64,000 nt of DNA from Fuscovulum blasticum DSM 2131 (GCF_003034965.1 NZ_PZKE01000006.1:62001-126000); one strand, 5' to 3'. Shown: positions 27,753 through 38,855, counted from the stretch's first letter. Notes: generated from the letters alone by a model not told the origin. Numbers and translations are program-made.

Positions 27753-29971
27753 TGGCCACGATCATTCTTTTTGCGCCTCTGATCGGGGCCATCCTCTGCG
27801 GCTTCGGCTGGCGGATCATCGGCGAGAAGGCCGGTCAGGTGCTGACCACCTCGCTGGTCTTCCTGGCCGCTGCCCTGAGCTGGGTCATCTTCCTGACCTT
27901 TGACGGCGAAACCCGGCATATCGTGCTGCTGGACTGGATCCAGTCTGGCACGCTGCAGACCGAATGGGCGATCCGGCTGGACCGGCTGACCGCGATCATG
28001 CTGGTCGTGGTGAACTCGGTCTCGGCGCTGGTCCACCTCTACAGCTTCGGCTACATGGCGCATGACGACAACTGGCACGAGGGCGAGCATTACAAGGCCC
28101 GCTTCTTTGCCTATCTGTCGTTCTTCACCTTCGCGATGCTGATGCTGGTCACCAGCGACAACCTGGTGCAGATGTTCTTCGGCTGGGAAGGGGTGGGCGT
28201 CGCGTCCTACCTGCTGATCGGGTTCTACTACCGCAAGCCTTCGGCCAATGCGGCCGCGATCAAGGCCTTCGTGGTGAACCGGGTGGGCGACTTCGGCTTT
28301 GCCCTTGGCATCATGGCGATCTTCTTCCTGACCGACTCGATCCGGTTCGACGACGTGTTCGCCGCCGCGCCGGCGCTGGCGGAAACCAACCTTACCTTCC
28401 TGTGGCGGGAATGGAACGCGGCCAACCTGATTGGCGTGCTGCTGTTCATCGGGGCCATGGGCAAGTCGGCGCAGCTTGGGCTGCACACCTGGCTGCCCGA
28501 CGCGATGGAAGGCCCGACCCCGGTGTCGGCGCTGATCCACGCCGCGACCATGGTGACGGCGGGGGTCTTCCTCGTTTGCCGGATGTCGCCGCTTTATGAA
28601 TACGCGCCGGATGCCAAGACGATGATCGTGATCGTCGGCGCCACCACCGCCTTCTTCGCGGCGACGGTGGGTCTGGTGCAGAACGACATCAAGCGCGTGA
28701 TCGCTTATTCGACCTGTTCGCAGCTTGGCTACATGTTCGTGGCGGCGGGCTCGGGCGTCTATTCGGTAGCGATGTTCCACCTGTTCACCCACGCCTTCTT
28801 CAAGGCGATGCTGTTCCTGGGGGCCGGTTCGGTGATCCATGCCACGCACCATGAACAGGACATGCGCAATTACGGGGGCTTGCGGAAGAAGATCCCGCTG
28901 ACCTTCTGGGCGATGCTGATCGGCACACTGGCCATCACCGGCGTGGGCATCCCGCTGACGCATTGGGGCTTTGCCGGCTTCCTGTCGAAGGATGCCGTGA
29001 TCGAAAGCGCCTGGGGCGGCGGCAGCATGTATGCCTTCTGGCTGCTGGTTGTGGCGGCCTGCTTCACCAGCTTCTATAGCTGGCGGCTGATGTTCCTGAC
29101 CTTCTTCGGCACCAGCCGGGCGCAGGGCCATGACCATGGCCATGGTCGCGCCGCGCAGGGGCATGGCGACCACGGGCATGACGACCACGGCCACGAGCCG
29201 CACGAAAGCCCGGCGGTGATGCTGGTCCCGCTGGGGGTGCTGGCGCTTGGCGCGATGTTCTCGGGGATGCTGTGGTACAACGTGTTCTTCGGCGACGAAG
29301 CCAAGTTGCGCGGCTGGTTCGGCATGGAGGCTGCGGCCGTTCATGGCACCGAACACGGAACCGACCACGCCGCCGCAACGACCGAAGGCACGGATGCCGG
29401 CCATGCGGCGACCGAAGGCGAGGCGGCGGATCATGCCACCGCCCCGGCGGAAGGCGCAGTCGTGGCAACCGAGGCCGAGGCCGGCCATGAGGCGGTGGCT
29501 GCGGTTGCGGGCGCCGCGCCCAAGGGCGCCATCTTCATCGGGCCGGACAACCATGTGATCCATGCCGCGCATGAAGCGCCGACCTGGGTGAAGGTCTCTC
29601 CCTTCGTCGCGATGGTGATCGGTCTGGGCCTGTCCTGGCTGTTCTACATCGCCAGCCCCGGCCTGCCGGCGCGTCTGGCGCGGGCGCAGCGTCCGCTCTA
29701 CGAATTCCTGCTGAACAAGTGGTACTTCGACGAGCTTTACGACCGTCTTTTCGTGCAGCCAGCCAAGTTCATCGGGCGGTTCCTGTGGAAGCGGGGCGAC
29801 GGCGATCTGATCGACGGCACGATCAACGGGGTGGCGATGGGGATCATTCCCTTCTTCACCCGCCTCGCGGGGAGGGCGCAGTCGGGATACATCTTCCACT
29901 ACGCCTTCGCGATGGTGCTGGGGATCGTTGTCCTCGTCACCTGGATGACCCTTTACGGCGGCGCCAGGTAA
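27752..29971 (+). CDS. nuoL: NADH-quinone oxidoreductase subunit L with His-rich insertion
   Basis: The 739-residue distal antiporter-like subunit with the lateral helix. Seen: [22 protein letters not shown] near residue 145, the proton-channel [33 protein letters not shown], and the terminal lateral-helix anchor region. It is about 120 residues longer than E. coli NuoL. The excess is two low-complexity insertions: a His/Gly/Asp-rich one (about residues 455-487) and an Ala/Glu/Thr/His-rich one (about 524-610). They flank one membrane helix and should lie on the same side of the membrane. Similar but variable inserts exist in some relatives; metal binding is only suggested by composition. Confidence 0.96.
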   Translation: MATIILFAPLIGAILCGFGWRIIGEKAGQVLTTSLVFLAAALSWVIFLTFDGETRHIVLLDWIQSGTLQTEWAIRLDRLTAIMLVVVNSVSALVHLYSFGYMAHDDNWHEGEHYKARFFAYLSFFTFAMLMLVTSDNLVQMFFGWEGVGVASYLLIGFYYRKPSANAAAIKAFVVNRVGDFGFALGIMAIFFLTDSIRFDDVFAAAPALAETNLTFLWREWNAANLIGVLLFIGAMGKSAQLGLHTWLPDAMEGPTPVSALIHAATMVTAGVFLVCRMSPLYEYAPDAKTMIVIVGATTAFFAATVGLVQNDIKRVIAYSTCSQLGYMFVAAGSGVYSVAMFHLFTHAFFKAMLFLGAGSVIHATHHEQDMRNYGGLRKKIPLTFWAMLIGTLAITGVGIPLTHWGFAGFLSKDAVIESAWGGGSMYAFWLLVVAACFTSFYSWRLMFLTFFGTSRAQGHDHGHGRAAQGHGDHGHDDHGHEPHESPAVMLVPLGVLALGAMFSGMLWYNVFFGDEAKLRGWFGMEAAAVHGTEHGTDHAAATTEGTDAGHAATEGEAADHATAPAEGAVVATEAEAGHEAVAAVAGAAPKGAIFIGPDNHVIHAAHEAPTWVKVSPFVAMVIGLGLSWLFYIASPGLPARLARAQRPLYEFLLNKWYFDELYDRLFVQPAKFIGRFLWKRGDGDLIDGTINGVAMGIIPFFTRLAGRAQSGYIFHYAFAMVLGIVVLVTWMTLYGGAR

Positions 29972-29984
29972 GGGCGCGGGATCA

Positions 29985-31529
29985 ATGGCACAGCAACTTC
30001 TCTCGATCATCACCTTCCTGCCGCTGGTCGCGGCCGCCATAATGGCGCTGTTCATGCGCGGCGATGACCATGCCGCGCAGATGGGCGCCAAGCGTCTGGC
30101 CCTTTTTGCCACGCTGGCGACCTTCCTCGCCTCGATCTTCCTGGTGCTGGAGTTCGATCCTTCGAACACCGGCTTCCAGTTCGTGGTTGAACGGACCTGG
30201 ATCCTGGGTCTGACCTACAAGATGGGCGTGGACGGCATCTCGATCCTGTTCGTGATGCTGACCACCTTCCTGATGCCCCTGGTGATCTGGTCCGCCTGGG
30301 AGGTGGACAAGCGCGTCAAGGAATACATGATCGCCTTCCTTGTGCTGGAAAGCCTGATGCTGGGCGTGTTCTGCGCGCTGGATCTGGTGCTGTTCTACCT
30401 GTTCTTCGAGGCGGGCCTGATCCCGATGTTCCTGATCATCGGTATCTGGGGCGGCAAGGAACGCATCTATGCGGCGTTCAAGTTCTTCCTCTACACCTTC
30501 CTCGGCTCGGTGCTGATGCTGGTGGCGATGATCGCCATGTACATGGATGCCGGCACCACCGACATCGTGAAGCTGATGGATCACACCTTCGCTTCCGAAA
30601 CGATCTCGGTGGCGGGCTTCCAGATCATCGGCGGGATGCAGACGCTGCTGTGGCTGGCCTTCTTCGCCAGCTTCGCGGTGAAGATGCCGATGTGGCCGGT
30701 GCACACCTGGTTGCCCGACGCCCACGTTCAGGCCCCGACCGCAGGGTCGGTGGTGCTGGCGGCGGTGATGCTGAAGATGGGCGGCTATGGCTTCCTGCGC
30801 TTCAGCCTGCCGATGTTCCCGGTGGCAAGCGACCATCTGTCGGGGCTGGTGTTCTGGATGAGCGCCATCGCCATCGTCTACACCAGCCTTGTCGCGCTGG
30901 CGCAGTCGGACATGAAGAAGCTGATCGCCTATTCGTCGGTCGCGCACATGGGCTATGTCACCATGGGCATCTTCGCGGCCAACCAGCAGGGCATTGACGG
31001 CGCCATCTTCCAGATGCTGAGCCACGGCTTCATCTCGGGCGCGCTGTTCCTGTGTGTCGGCGTGATCTACGACCGGATGCACACCCGCGAGATCGACGCC
31101 TATGGCGGCCTTGTGAACCGGATGCCGACCTATGCGCTGATCTTCATGTTCTTCACCATGGCCAACGTGGGCCTGCCCGGCACCAGCGGATTCATCGGTG
31201 AATTCCTGACGCTGGTGGGCATCTTCCAGGTCAATACCTGGGTGGCGGCCGTGGCGACCACGGGCGTGATCCTGTCGGCGGCCTATGCGCTGTGGCTGTA
31301 TCGCCGCGTTGTCTTTGGCGAGCTGATCAAGGAAGCCCTGAAGAGCATCACCGACATGACCGGCCGCGAGAAGGCGATCTTTGCGCCGCTTGTGGCCATG
31401 ACCCTGATCCTGGGTGTCTATCCGGCGGCGGTGACCGATGTCATCGGCCCGTCGGTAGCTGCCCTGGTTGCCGATTACCACGAAGCTGTCCAGGCTGAGG
31501 CCGGGGCCGGCGCCGTGGCGATGAACTGA
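29985..31529 (+). CDS. nuoM: NADH-quinone oxidoreductase subunit M
   Basis: The 514-residue, 14-helix antiporter-like subunit. Seen: [18 protein letters not shown], the Glu-bearing [18 protein letters not shown] near residue 145, and [27 protein letters not shown] near residue 230 with its Lys. Length is typical for ND4-type subunits. It starts 13 bases after nuoL and ends nine bases before nuoN. Confidence 0.97.
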   Translation: MAQQLLSIITFLPLVAAAIMALFMRGDDHAAQMGAKRLALFATLATFLASIFLVLEFDPSNTGFQFVVERTWILGLTYKMGVDGISILFVMLTTFLMPLVIWSAWEVDKRVKEYMIAFLVLESLMLGVFCALDLVLFYLFFEAGLIPMFLIIGIWGGKERIYAAFKFFLYTFLGSVLMLVAMIAMYMDAGTTDIVKLMDHTFASETISVAGFQIIGGMQTLLWLAFFASFAVKMPMWPVHTWLPDAHVQAPTAGSVVLAAVMLKMGGYGFLRFSLPMFPVASDHLSGLVFWMSAIAIVYTSLVALAQSDMKKLIAYSSVAHMGYVTMGIFAANQQGIDGAIFQMLSHGFISGALFLCVGVIYDRMHTREIDAYGGLVNRMPTYALIFMFFTMANVGLPGTSGFIGEFLTLVGIFQVNTWVAAVATTGVILSAAYALWLYRRVVFGELIKEALKSITDMTGREKAIFAPLVAMTLILGVYPAAVTDVIGPSVAALVADYHEAVQAEAGAGAVAMN

Positions 31530-31538
31530 GGACCGAGC

Positions 31539-32978
31539 ATGACACCCAGTGATTTTCAAACCGTCCTGCCCGAGGTGGTCCTTGCGCTTTGGGCCATCGC
31601 CGCGCTGATGTTCGGGGTCTATACCGGCAAGGACCGCGTGGCGGTGCCGCTGGTCTGGGCGACGGCGGGGCTGATGGCCGCGCTGGCGCTGTGGATCGGT
31701 CTGGCCGGGCAGGGCGAGCGCACGGCCTTCGGCACGCTGTTCATCGACGATGCCTTTGCCCGCTTCGCGAAGGTGACCATCCTCATCTCTGCCGCCGCCG
31801 TGCTGATCATGGCGCAGGACTACATGAGCCGGACCGGAATCCTTCGGTTCGAATATCCGGTTCTGGCCTCGCTGGCCGTTCTGGGTATGCTGCTGATGGT
31901 CAGCGCCAGCGATCTGATGTCGCTGTATATGGCGCTGGAGCTGCAATCGCTGGCGCTTTATGTGTTGGCCGCGCTGCGCCGCGACAGCCTGAAATCCACC
32001 GAGGCGGGGCTGAAATACTTCATCCTTGGGGCGCTGTCATCGGGGCTGCTGCTTTATGGCGCGTCGCTTGCCTATGGCTTTGCCGGTACCACGGCCTTTG
32101 CCGGCATCCTGGCGTCGCTTCAGGGTGAGGCGGCACCGCTGGGGCTGCTGTTCGGTCTGGTCTTCGTGATTGCCGGTCTGGCCTTCAAGATCTCGGCCGT
32201 GCCCTTCCACATGTGGACGCCCGATGTCTATGAGGGCAGCCCGACCCCGGTGACCGCCTTCTTCGCCACCGCGCCCAAGGTTGCCGCCATGGCGCTAATC
32301 GCGCGGGTTGTGTTCGATGCCTTCGGCGCCATTCCGGGCGACTGGGGGCAGATGCTGGCCGGTCTGGCCGTGGCCTCGATGTTCCTTGGCGCGATTGCCG
32401 CCATCGGGCAGAAGGATATCAAGCGCCTGATGGCCTATTCCTCGATCGCCCATATGGGCTATGCGCTGATCGGCCTTGCCGTGGGCACGGTCGAAGGGGT
32501 GCAGGCGATGCTGATCTACATGGTGATCTATGTCACCATGAACGTCGGCACCTTTGCCTTCATCCTGTCGCTGGAACGCGACGGTCGCCCGGTGTCCGAC
32601 ATTGCCAGCCTCAACATGTTCTCGAAGAAGGAACCGCTGAAGGCGCTGGCCATGCTGGTGCTGCTGTTCAGCCTGGCGGGGGTGCCGCCGATGGTGGGCT
32701 TCTTCGGGAAGTTCTATGTGCTGAAGGCGGCGGTCGATGCCGATATGGTCTGGCTGGCGCTGGCCGGGGCCGTGGCCTCGGTGATCGGGGCCTTCTACTA
32801 CCTGCGCATCGTCTACTTCATGTATTTCGGTGCCGATCAGGAACCCGCCGACAGCCGCATGGCGCCGGTGCAATGGGCGATGCTGGTTGCGGTGGCGGTC
32901 ATCATGCTGGCCGGGATCGTCAACCTGTTCGGGCTTGAGCCCGTGGCCCAGGTGGCGGCGGAAGCGCTTGTCCGCTGA
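31539..32978 (+). CDS. nuoN: NADH-quinone oxidoreductase subunit N
   Basis: The 479-residue, 14-helix antiporter-like subunit homologous to ND2. Seen: [18 protein letters not shown] near residue 128, the [32 protein letters not shown] channel segment, and [12 protein letters not shown]. It ends the structural nuo genes. Its last eleven bases overlap the birA-like start. Confidence 0.97.
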   Translation: MTPSDFQTVLPEVVLALWAIAALMFGVYTGKDRVAVPLVWATAGLMAALALWIGLAGQGERTAFGTLFIDDAFARFAKVTILISAAAVLIMAQDYMSRTGILRFEYPVLASLAVLGMLLMVSASDLMSLYMALELQSLALYVLAALRRDSLKSTEAGLKYFILGALSSGLLLYGASLAYGFAGTTAFAGILASLQGEAAPLGLLFGLVFVIAGLAFKISAVPFHMWTPDVYEGSPTPVTAFFATAPKVAAMALIARVVFDAFGAIPGDWGQMLAGLAVASMFLGAIAAIGQKDIKRLMAYSSIAHMGYALIGLAVGTVEGVQAMLIYMVIYVTMNVGTFAFILSLERDGRPVSDIASLNMFSKKEPLKALAMLVLLFSLAGVPPMVGFFGKFYVLKAAVDADMVWLALAGAVASVIGAFYYLRIVYFMYFGADQEPADSRMAPVQWAMLVAVAVIMLAGIVNLFGLEPVAQVAAEALVR

Positions 32979-33699
32979 CGCCCCCGCCGGCCGGGTGCTG
33001 CTGGAGACGGTCGACTCCACCAACGCCGAAGGCTTCCGCAGGGCCCCGCATCTGACGGGGCCCTTGTGGATTCTGGCGCGCGAACAAAGCGCGGGCCGGG
33101 GGCGGCGGGCACGGCCCTGGGCCAGCCCGCCCGGCAACTTCTACGGCACGCTGGTGTTGCGCCACACCGACCCGCCCGCCCGCGCCGCGCTGCGCAGCTT
33201 TGCCGCCGCGCTGGCGCTGCGCGATGCCTTTGCCGCGCTGACCGGGCTGCCGCAGGTGTTTTCGCTGAAATGGCCGAACGACGTGCTGCTGAACGGCGGC
33301 AAGGTCGCCGGCATCCTGCTGGAAGCGCAAGGTCCGGTGCTGTGCATCGGCATCGGCGTCAACCTGATCGGCGCGCCGCCGGTGGGTGCGGTTGAACCGG
33401 GGGCGGTGACGCCGGTGTCGCTTCTGTCGGAAACCGGGCTGCGGATCACGCCAGAGCATTTCCTTGACGCGCTGGCCGCCGCCTATGCCGGGTGGGAGGC
33501 GCGGTTCGCGGCCGAAGGCTTTGCCCCCCTGCGCACGGCCTTTCTGGCCCATGCGGCCCGGCTGGGCGAACCCATCCGCGCCCGCACCGGCAACGAAACC
33601 CGCGAAGGCCTGTTCGAGACCATCGACACCGATGGCAACCTGATCCTTCGCATGGCCGCAGGCCCGGTTGCGATTCCCGCGGCCGAAGTGTTCTTCTAG
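32968..33699 (+). CDS. birA: Biotin--[acetyl-CoA-carboxylase] ligase (no DNA-binding domain)
   Basis: Attaches biotin to the carrier protein of acetyl-CoA carboxylase. The roughly 243-residue protein has the ATP/biotin loop [18 protein letters not shown] near residue 40, KWPNDVLLN with the catalytic Lys near 100, and a C-terminal SH3-like domain. The N-terminal helix-turn-helix of E. coli BirA is missing, so it cannot act as a repressor. The start is uncertain: a TTG at 32968 preceded by GGCGGAAG fits best and overlaps nuoN by eleven bases; a GTG at 32995 is possible. A birA-like gene at the end of this operon is also known in P. denitrificans. Confidence 0.9.
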   Translation: MSADAPAGRVLLETVDSTNAEGFRRAPHLTGPLWILAREQSAGRGRRARPWASPPGNFYGTLVLRHTDPPARAALRSFAAALALRDAFAALTGLPQVFSLKWPNDVLLNGGKVAGILLEAQGPVLCIGIGVNLIGAPPVGAVEPGAVTPVSLLSETGLRITPEHFLDALAAAYAGWEARFAAEGFAPLRTAFLAHAARLGEPIRARTGNETREGLFETIDTDGNLILRMAAGPVAIPAAEVFF

Positions 33700-33720
33700 C
33701 GTGGCAAGGGAGAGAGCGTG

Positions 33721-34494
33721 ATGCTTCTGGCCATCGACTGCGGCAATACCAATACCGTCTTTTCCATCTGGGACGGCACGCGCTTTCTGGCGACCTGGCG
33801 CATTGCCACCGACCACAAGCGCACCGCCGATGAATATTTCGTCTGGCTGTCGTCGCTGATGATGCTGACCAAGCTGGAAACCACAATCACCGAGGCGATC
33901 ATCAGCAGCACCGTGCCGCGGGTGGTGTTCAATCTGCGTGTTCTGTGCAACCGCTATTTCGACTGCCGCCCGCTGGTGGTGGGCAAGCCGGAATGTCGGC
34001 TGCCGGTGCCGCCCCGGGTGGATCAGGGCACCACGGTCGGCCCCGACCGGCTGGTCAATACCGTGGCCGGCCATGACCGCCATGGCGGCGACCTGATCGT
34101 TGTGGACTTCGGCACCGCCACGACCTTTGACGTGGTGGATCACGACGGCGCCTATGTCGGCGGGGTGATCGCGCCCGGCGTCAACCTGTCGCTTGAGGCG
34201 CTGCACATGGCCGCCGCCGCCCTGCCGCATATCGACGTGGCCAAGCCCGGCCATGTGATCGGCACGAATACGGTGGCCTGTATGCAATCCGGCGTGTATT
34301 GGGGCTATGTGGGGCTTGTCGAAGGCATCGTGCGCGAGGTCCGCAAGGAACGCCCGCGGCCATCGAAGGTGATCGCCACCGGCGGCCTCGCCTCTCTTTT
34401 CGCGCAGGGCACCGACCTGTTCCATTCCATCGAGGACGACCTGACAATGCACGGGCTGGTCCTGATCAACGACTTCAACAAGGAAACGGCATGA
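33721..34494 (+). CDS. coaX: Type III pantothenate kinase CoaX
   Basis: Phosphorylates pantothenate, the first step of coenzyme A synthesis. The 257-residue protein of the acetate/sugar kinase fold has the phosphate-1 motif DCGNTNTVF near residue 5, GPDRLVN near residue 102 and DFGTATTFDVVD near residue 122. The ATG at 33721 is directly preceded by an in-frame GTG (33718) that would add one residue; AAGGGAGAGAG upstream serves either. Its stop overlaps rnj by ATGA. The coaX-rnj neighbourhood downstream of nuo is common in alphaproteobacteria. Confidence 0.94.
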   Translation: MLLAIDCGNTNTVFSIWDGTRFLATWRIATDHKRTADEYFVWLSSLMMLTKLETTITEAIISSTVPRVVFNLRVLCNRYFDCRPLVVGKPECRLPVPPRVDQGTTVGPDRLVNTVAGHDRHGGDLIVVDFGTATTFDVVDHDGAYVGGVIAPGVNLSLEALHMAAAALPHIDVAKPGHVIGTNTVACMQSGVYWGYVGLVEGIVREVRKERPRPSKVIATGGLASLFAQGTDLFHSIEDDLTMHGLVLINDFNKETA

Positions 34495-36170
34495 GCAAGG
34501 ACCGGCTGATCTATCTTCCCCTCGGGGGTGCCGGCGAGATCGGCATGAACGCCTATGTGTTCGGCTATGGTCCGCCCGGCAAGGAGCGGCTGATCCTGGT
34601 CGACATGGGCGTGACCTTCCCCGATATGGACGGCGCACCGGGGGTTGACCTGATCCTGCCCGACATTTCCTGGCTGGCGGCACGGGTTGACCGGCTGGAG
34701 GCGATCTTCATCACCCATGCCCACGAAGACCATATCGGGGCGCTGGCACTGATGTGGCCGCAGCTTGGCAAGAAGAAGGTCTATGCCCGCCGCTTCACCG
34801 CCACCATCGGCCGGCTGAAGCTGGAAGAGGCCGGGTTGCCGGTTGATGCGGTGGTCACCGTCGAACCGCGGCCCGCAACCGTGACCGCAGGGCCGTTCAA
34901 GGTGCAGTTCGTGCCGGTCAGCCATTCCATTCCCGAAAGCTCGGGTCTGATCATTGACACGCCCGCGGGGCGGATCGTCCATTCCGGCGATTTCAAGATC
35001 GACCGCACCCCCGTGGTGGGCGAGGGCTGGGATGATGCGATGTGGGCCGGCATCGCCGCCGAGGCGCCGGTCAAGGTGCTGACCTGCGACAGCACCAACG
35101 TATTCTCGAACCACCCCGGCCGGTCCGAGGCGACGCTGGCCGAACCGCTGGCCAAGCTGATTTCGGAAGCGCCGGGGATGTTCGTCGCCACCACCTTCGG
35201 GTCGAACGTGGCACGGCTGAAGACGCTGGCGCAGGCTGGCCGCGCCGCCGATCGGTCAATCTGCGTGTTGGGCCGGTCGATGAAGCGGATGCTGGCGGCG
35301 TCAGAAGAGGCGGGGGTGCTGAACGGCTTTCCCCGCATCGTGACGCCCGAAGAGGCGCTGGAAATTCCGCGCCGCAACCTGATGCTGCTGGTGACCGGCA
35401 GCCAGGGCGAACGCCGTGCGGCCAGCGCGGCCCTGTCGCGCGGCAAGTATCTGGGCTTCGAGATGCGGCAGGGCGACAGCTTCCTGTTTTCCAGCCGCAC
35501 CATTCCGGGCAACGAACGCAGCGTGATCCACATCTGGAATGCGTTTTCAGAGATGGGCGTCACGGTGCATGACGATACCGACGGGCTTTACCACGTCTCG
35601 GGCCATGCCAACCGGCCCGATCTGGAACATGTCCACCGCACGTTGCTGCCCGACATGCTGATCCCGGTGCATGGCGAACACCGCCACCTGACGGAACATG
35701 TCCGCATCGCCACCGAGGCCGGCATTGCCGGCATGGTGGCCACCAATGGCATGATGCTGAACCTGACCGGCGATGTGCCGGTGGTGGCCGAGCGGATCGA
35801 GACCGGGCGCGTCTATCTGGACGGCTCGGTGCAGATCGGCGCCATGGATGGCGTGGTGCGCGACCGTATCCGCATGGCCCTGAACGGGCATGTGCTGGTG
35901 ACGGTGATCCTGGACGAGAAGGATCAGCCGATGGGCGAACCCTGGGTCGAGATCATGGGCCTGACCGACCGCGGCCGTGGCGACCGGCTGCTGAACGAAA
36001 CCCTTGAATCCGATCTGGCCGACTGGATGGGCCGTGCCGGGCGCAAGACGCTCAAGGATGACGGCAAGATGGATGAGGAAATCCGCAAGGTCGTTCGCCA
36101 GGTCACCATGGAGGAGATCGGCAAGAAGCCAGAGGTGACGGTCGTCGTCAGCCGGCTGATCGAGGAATGA
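34491..36170 (+). CDS. rnj: Ribonuclease J
   Basis: A metallo-beta-lactamase/beta-CASP ribonuclease with endo- and 5'-exonuclease activity in mRNA decay and rRNA maturation. The 559-residue protein has the zinc motif H76-A-H78-E-D80-H81, the HSGDFKID strand with its Asp, the beta-CASP motifs around SQGERRA and GNERSVI, and the SGHANRPDL His motif, followed by the C-terminal domain. Many upstream codons are open but antisense in sense; the ATG at 34491 overlaps coaX. It is the last gene of the long block and is closed by a strong terminator. Confidence 0.95.
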   Translation: MSKDRLIYLPLGGAGEIGMNAYVFGYGPPGKERLILVDMGVTFPDMDGAPGVDLILPDISWLAARVDRLEAIFITHAHEDHIGALALMWPQLGKKKVYARRFTATIGRLKLEEAGLPVDAVVTVEPRPATVTAGPFKVQFVPVSHSIPESSGLIIDTPAGRIVHSGDFKIDRTPVVGEGWDDAMWAGIAAEAPVKVLTCDSTNVFSNHPGRSEATLAEPLAKLISEAPGMFVATTFGSNVARLKTLAQAGRAADRSICVLGRSMKRMLAASEEAGVLNGFPRIVTPEEALEIPRRNLMLLVTGSQGERRAASAALSRGKYLGFEMRQGDSFLFSSRTIPGNERSVIHIWNAFSEMGVTVHDDTDGLYHVSGHANRPDLEHVHRTLLPDMLIPVHGEHRHLTEHVRIATEAGIAGMVATNGMMLNLTGDVPVVAERIETGRVYLDGSVQIGAMDGVVRDRIRMALNGHVLVTVILDEKDQPMGEPWVEIMGLTDRGRGDRLLNETLESDLADWMGRAGRKTLKDDGKMDEEIRKVVRQVTMEEIGKKPEVTVVVSRLIEE

Positions 36171-36171
36171 A

Positions 36172-36202
36172 AAACGGGGGCCGAAAGGCCCCCGTTTCAT
36201 TT
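36172..36202. terminator. Strong bidirectional terminator between rnj and the DEAD-box helicase
   Basis: Perfect 11-bp stem AAACGGGGGCC / GGCCCCCGTTT with a GAAA tetraloop (36183-36186). The plus strand continues CATTTCG; on the minus strand the stem is followed by a T-run from the AAAA at 36171-36174. It serves both convergent genes. Confidence 0.85.
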
Positions 36203-36219
36203 CGTGCTGCAATCTGATC

Positions 36220-37803
36220 TCAGCTTTCGGCGTCGGCCGGGGCTTCGTCTTCGGCGGTTTCCGGCGACGGTGCGGCAATCTTGAAGCTGCGCAGGATGAA
36301 TTCGGGAACATGGTCGCCCATGCCGCGCACCGAACCGCCCTCATCCCGGCGGTCGCGGCGGTCGTCCCGACGATCCTCGCGCCGGTCGTCCTTGCGGTCG
36401 CGCCGGTCGCGCGGTTCACGGCGTTCGGCGCGCGGCTCTTCGTTGCGCTCGGGGCGGGCAGGGGCCTCGGCCACGACGGCGACGGGCTCGGCGGGTTCGG
36501 CGGCCACGGTTTCGGCCTCGAAGCGCGGCTTGCGCTCGCTCCGCTCACGCTCACCCGACCGCTCACCCCGGCCACGGCTGCGGTCACGGTCGCCACGGCC
36601 GCGCGGGCTACGTTCCTCACGCGGTCGGTCGGTGCCGGCTTCGGCCAGATCCAGCCCTTCGGGCAGTTCGCCGCGCGGGATTTCCATCTTCACAAGGCTT
36701 TCGATGGCCTTGAGATACTTGTCATCCATCGGCACCGAGATGGTGTAGGCCTTGCCCAGACGGCCGGCCCGGCCGGTGCGGCCGATGCGGTGGACGTAAT
36801 CCTCGGGGTGCGAGGGCACGTCGAAGTTGAACACATGGCTGACCGCCGGAATGTCCAGCCCGCGCGCAGCCACATCCGAGGCCACCAGAATATGCAGGCT
36901 GCCATCGCGGAACGCATCCAGCGTGCGGGTGCGCTGCGACTGGTCAAGGTCGCCATGGATCGGCGCGGCGTTGAAGCCGTGCGACTTCAGCGATTTGGCC
37001 ACAACGTCCACATCCATCTTGCGGTTGCAGAACACGATGCCGTTGGTGCAGGCCTCGCCCTCGGCCTTGATCAGCGCGCGCAGAACGGCGCGCTTTTCGG
37101 CAAAGCTGCGGTCCTTGCGGCTGGGGGCAAAGGCGATCAGCTTCTGTTCGATCGTCTCGCTGGTGGTGGCCTGACGGGCAACCTCGACGCGGGCGGGGTT
37201 GGTCAGGAAGGTGTTGGTGATCCGCTCGATCTCGGGCGCCATGGTGGCGCTGTAGAACATCGTCTGACGGGTGAAGGGCGTCAGTTGGAAGATGCGCTCG
37301 ATGTCGGGGATGAAGCCCATGTCCAGCATCCGGTCGGCCTCATCGACCACCATGATCTGAACGCCGGTCAGCAGAAGTTTGCCGCGTTCGAAATGGTCCA
37401 GCAGACGGCCGGGGGTGGCGATCAGCACATCGACGCCACGGTCGATCAGCTTGTCCTGTTCGCCGAAGGCAACGCCGCCAATCAGCAGGGCCTTGGTCAG
37501 CTTGGTGTGCTTGGCGTAGGTGTCGAAACTTTCGGCCACCTGGGCCGCCAGTTCGCGCGTCGGCGCCAGCACAAGGCTGCGCGGCATCCGCGCCCGCGCC
37601 CGGCCCTGGCCCAGCAGCGTGATCATCGGCAGGGTGAAGCTGGCGGTCTTGCCGGTGCCGGTCTGGGCAATACCCAGCACGTCACGGCCCTTCAGAGCTT
37701 CGGGAATGGCCTGGGCCTGGATCGGAGTCGGCGTTTCATAGCCCGATTCCGTGACGGCTTGCAGCACGCGCGGGTCAAGCGCGAGGTCGGAGAATTTGGT
37801 CAT
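36220..37803 (-). CDS. DEAD-box RNA helicase with Arg/Asp-rich tail (RhlE-like)
   Basis: A 527-residue ATP-dependent RNA helicase. The core (about residues 1-375) has the Q motif PTPIQAQAIP, Walker A AQTGTGKT, PTREL, DEAD, SAT, and the motif VI HRIGRTGRAGR. The last 140 residues are a low-complexity tail dense in Arg, Asp, Glu, Pro and Ala with RDRR and RGRG repeats, which usually bind RNA non-specifically. The family acts in ribosome assembly or RNA decay; its position opposite ribonuclease J is suggestive but not proof of joint work. The ATG at 37803 was chosen from the Q-motif distance; the frame is open 42 codons further up. Confidence 0.93.
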   Translation of the reverse strand: MTKFSDLALDPRVLQAVTESGYETPTPIQAQAIPEALKGRDVLGIAQTGTGKTASFTLPMITLLGQGRARARMPRSLVLAPTRELAAQVAESFDTYAKHTKLTKALLIGGVAFGEQDKLIDRGVDVLIATPGRLLDHFERGKLLLTGVQIMVVDEADRMLDMGFIPDIERIFQLTPFTRQTMFYSATMAPEIERITNTFLTNPARVEVARQATTSETIEQKLIAFAPSRKDRSFAEKRAVLRALIKAEGEACTNGIVFCNRKMDVDVVAKSLKSHGFNAAPIHGDLDQSQRTRTLDAFRDGSLHILVASDVAARGLDIPAVSHVFNFDVPSHPEDYVHRIGRTGRAGRLGKAYTISVPMDDKYLKAIESLVKMEIPRGELPEGLDLAEAGTDRPREERSPRGRGDRDRSRGRGERSGERERSERKPRFEAETVAAEPAEPVAVVAEAPARPERNEEPRAERREPRDRRDRKDDRREDRRDDRRDRRDEGGSVRGMGDHVPEFILRSFKIAAPSPETAEDEAPADAES

Positions 37804-37977
37804 CAGCGTCCTGTCAGATGCGGGGGCTGGCCCCGCACGGGGGTAATGGGACGCAACTTCCGGGCGCCCCGCGGATTCAGGCCGTAAAGGGCCTGATCGG
37901 GCGATACAGGAAAGCCGGCTTTCGGTCAAGTTGCGTGGCCGGAGGGGCAGGGTGTCCTTGACCGGGGCGAGTGGCTG

Positions 37978-38733
37978 TCAGTCTGCCTGCCCGGCGGCCT
38001 TGGCAGCGCGGCGCGCGATCAGATCGGCCCGCATCAGGGAAATGCGGCGGAACAGCGAGCGGGGGTCGTCGTTCAGCTTGTCCAGCAGGTGACAGGCCAG
38101 CCGCCCGGCAATCGGTTCTTCCAGAGCCATCGACCAGATCTGGGCCAGCAGGTTGATGTCCAGCCCGCCGGACAGAAGCGCGAACCCCGGCAGGTCCATC
38201 GGCAGGATCTGCTTGACGCCGGGCCGTGGCCGAAACGGCTGATCGGCGGGCACGCCGGAATGAACCCGCTCGAATTCATACAGTTTCATCTGCGAAAACA
38301 GCACATTCATCGCCAGACCGATGCGCCGTTGCGCTTCGGTTTCGCCATGGTCGCCAAAGGTGATGGCCGATGAGATCAGCCAGCGCGACGACAGTTCCTG
38401 CAACAGGTGATCGGCCTCTTCCATCCAGATTCGACGGAACAGTTGCGGCGCGTGGTCGGGGTAGCTTTGCTTGCGCAGATGGGCGATCAGCAGCGCGTTC
38501 AGGGCGGCAAGTTCGCTTTTGCCCACCAGATCGCGCCGCACCTCGAACCGTTTGCGCGCATGGGGCGAGGCGCGGAGCGGCAGGGTTTCGCCTTCAGGCA
38601 CCACGGCCATGGCCAGCGCGCGAAGATCGGTATCCAGCGGCGGCAGGCCTTCGTGCCGTCCGGCCCTCAGCGGTTCGCGCCGCTTGTTCCAGATCGCGAT
38701 CAATTCGTCCGGGGCGTCAGCATAGGTGGGAAT
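37978..38733 (-). CDS. Hypothetical protein with an uncertain, possibly ATT, start
   Basis: A largely helical protein of about 250 residues with no domain I recognise. It is Arg-rich at both ends, has a central amphipathic region (SSRWLISSAITFGDHGETEAQRR), and finishes in an Ala/Arg-rich helix. The open frame extends to an ATG at 38814, but the added 26 residues look like noncoding sequence. A near-perfect Shine-Dalgarno AAGGAGG (38741-38747, minus strand) is followed seven bases later by an in-frame ATT at 38733 and no ATG or GTG. A GTG at 38763 lies upstream of that ribosome site. I place the start at the ATT with low certainty. It follows prfC on the same strand. Confidence 0.65.
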   Translation of the reverse strand: MPTYADAPDELIAIWNKRREPLRAGRHEGLPPLDTDLRALAMAVVPEGETLPLRASPHARKRFEVRRDLVGKSELAALNALLIAHLRKQSYPDHAPQLFRRIWMEEADHLLQELSSRWLISSAITFGDHGETEAQRRIGLAMNVLFSQMKLYEFERVHSGVPADQPFRPRPGVKQILPMDLPGFALLSGGLDINLLAQIWSMALEEPIAGRLACHLLDKLNDDPRSLFRRISLMRADLIARRAAKAAGQAD

Positions 38734-38855
38734 GGGACCGCCTCCTTGACGATGCCGTGTCACGCGCCGCAAGCCGGGGCTGACCTTTGAAAAAGGTATG
38801 GCCGGTCTGCCCATGGGTCAAGAACGGCCGGGGGGCTGAACCGCCTTCGGGCGGA

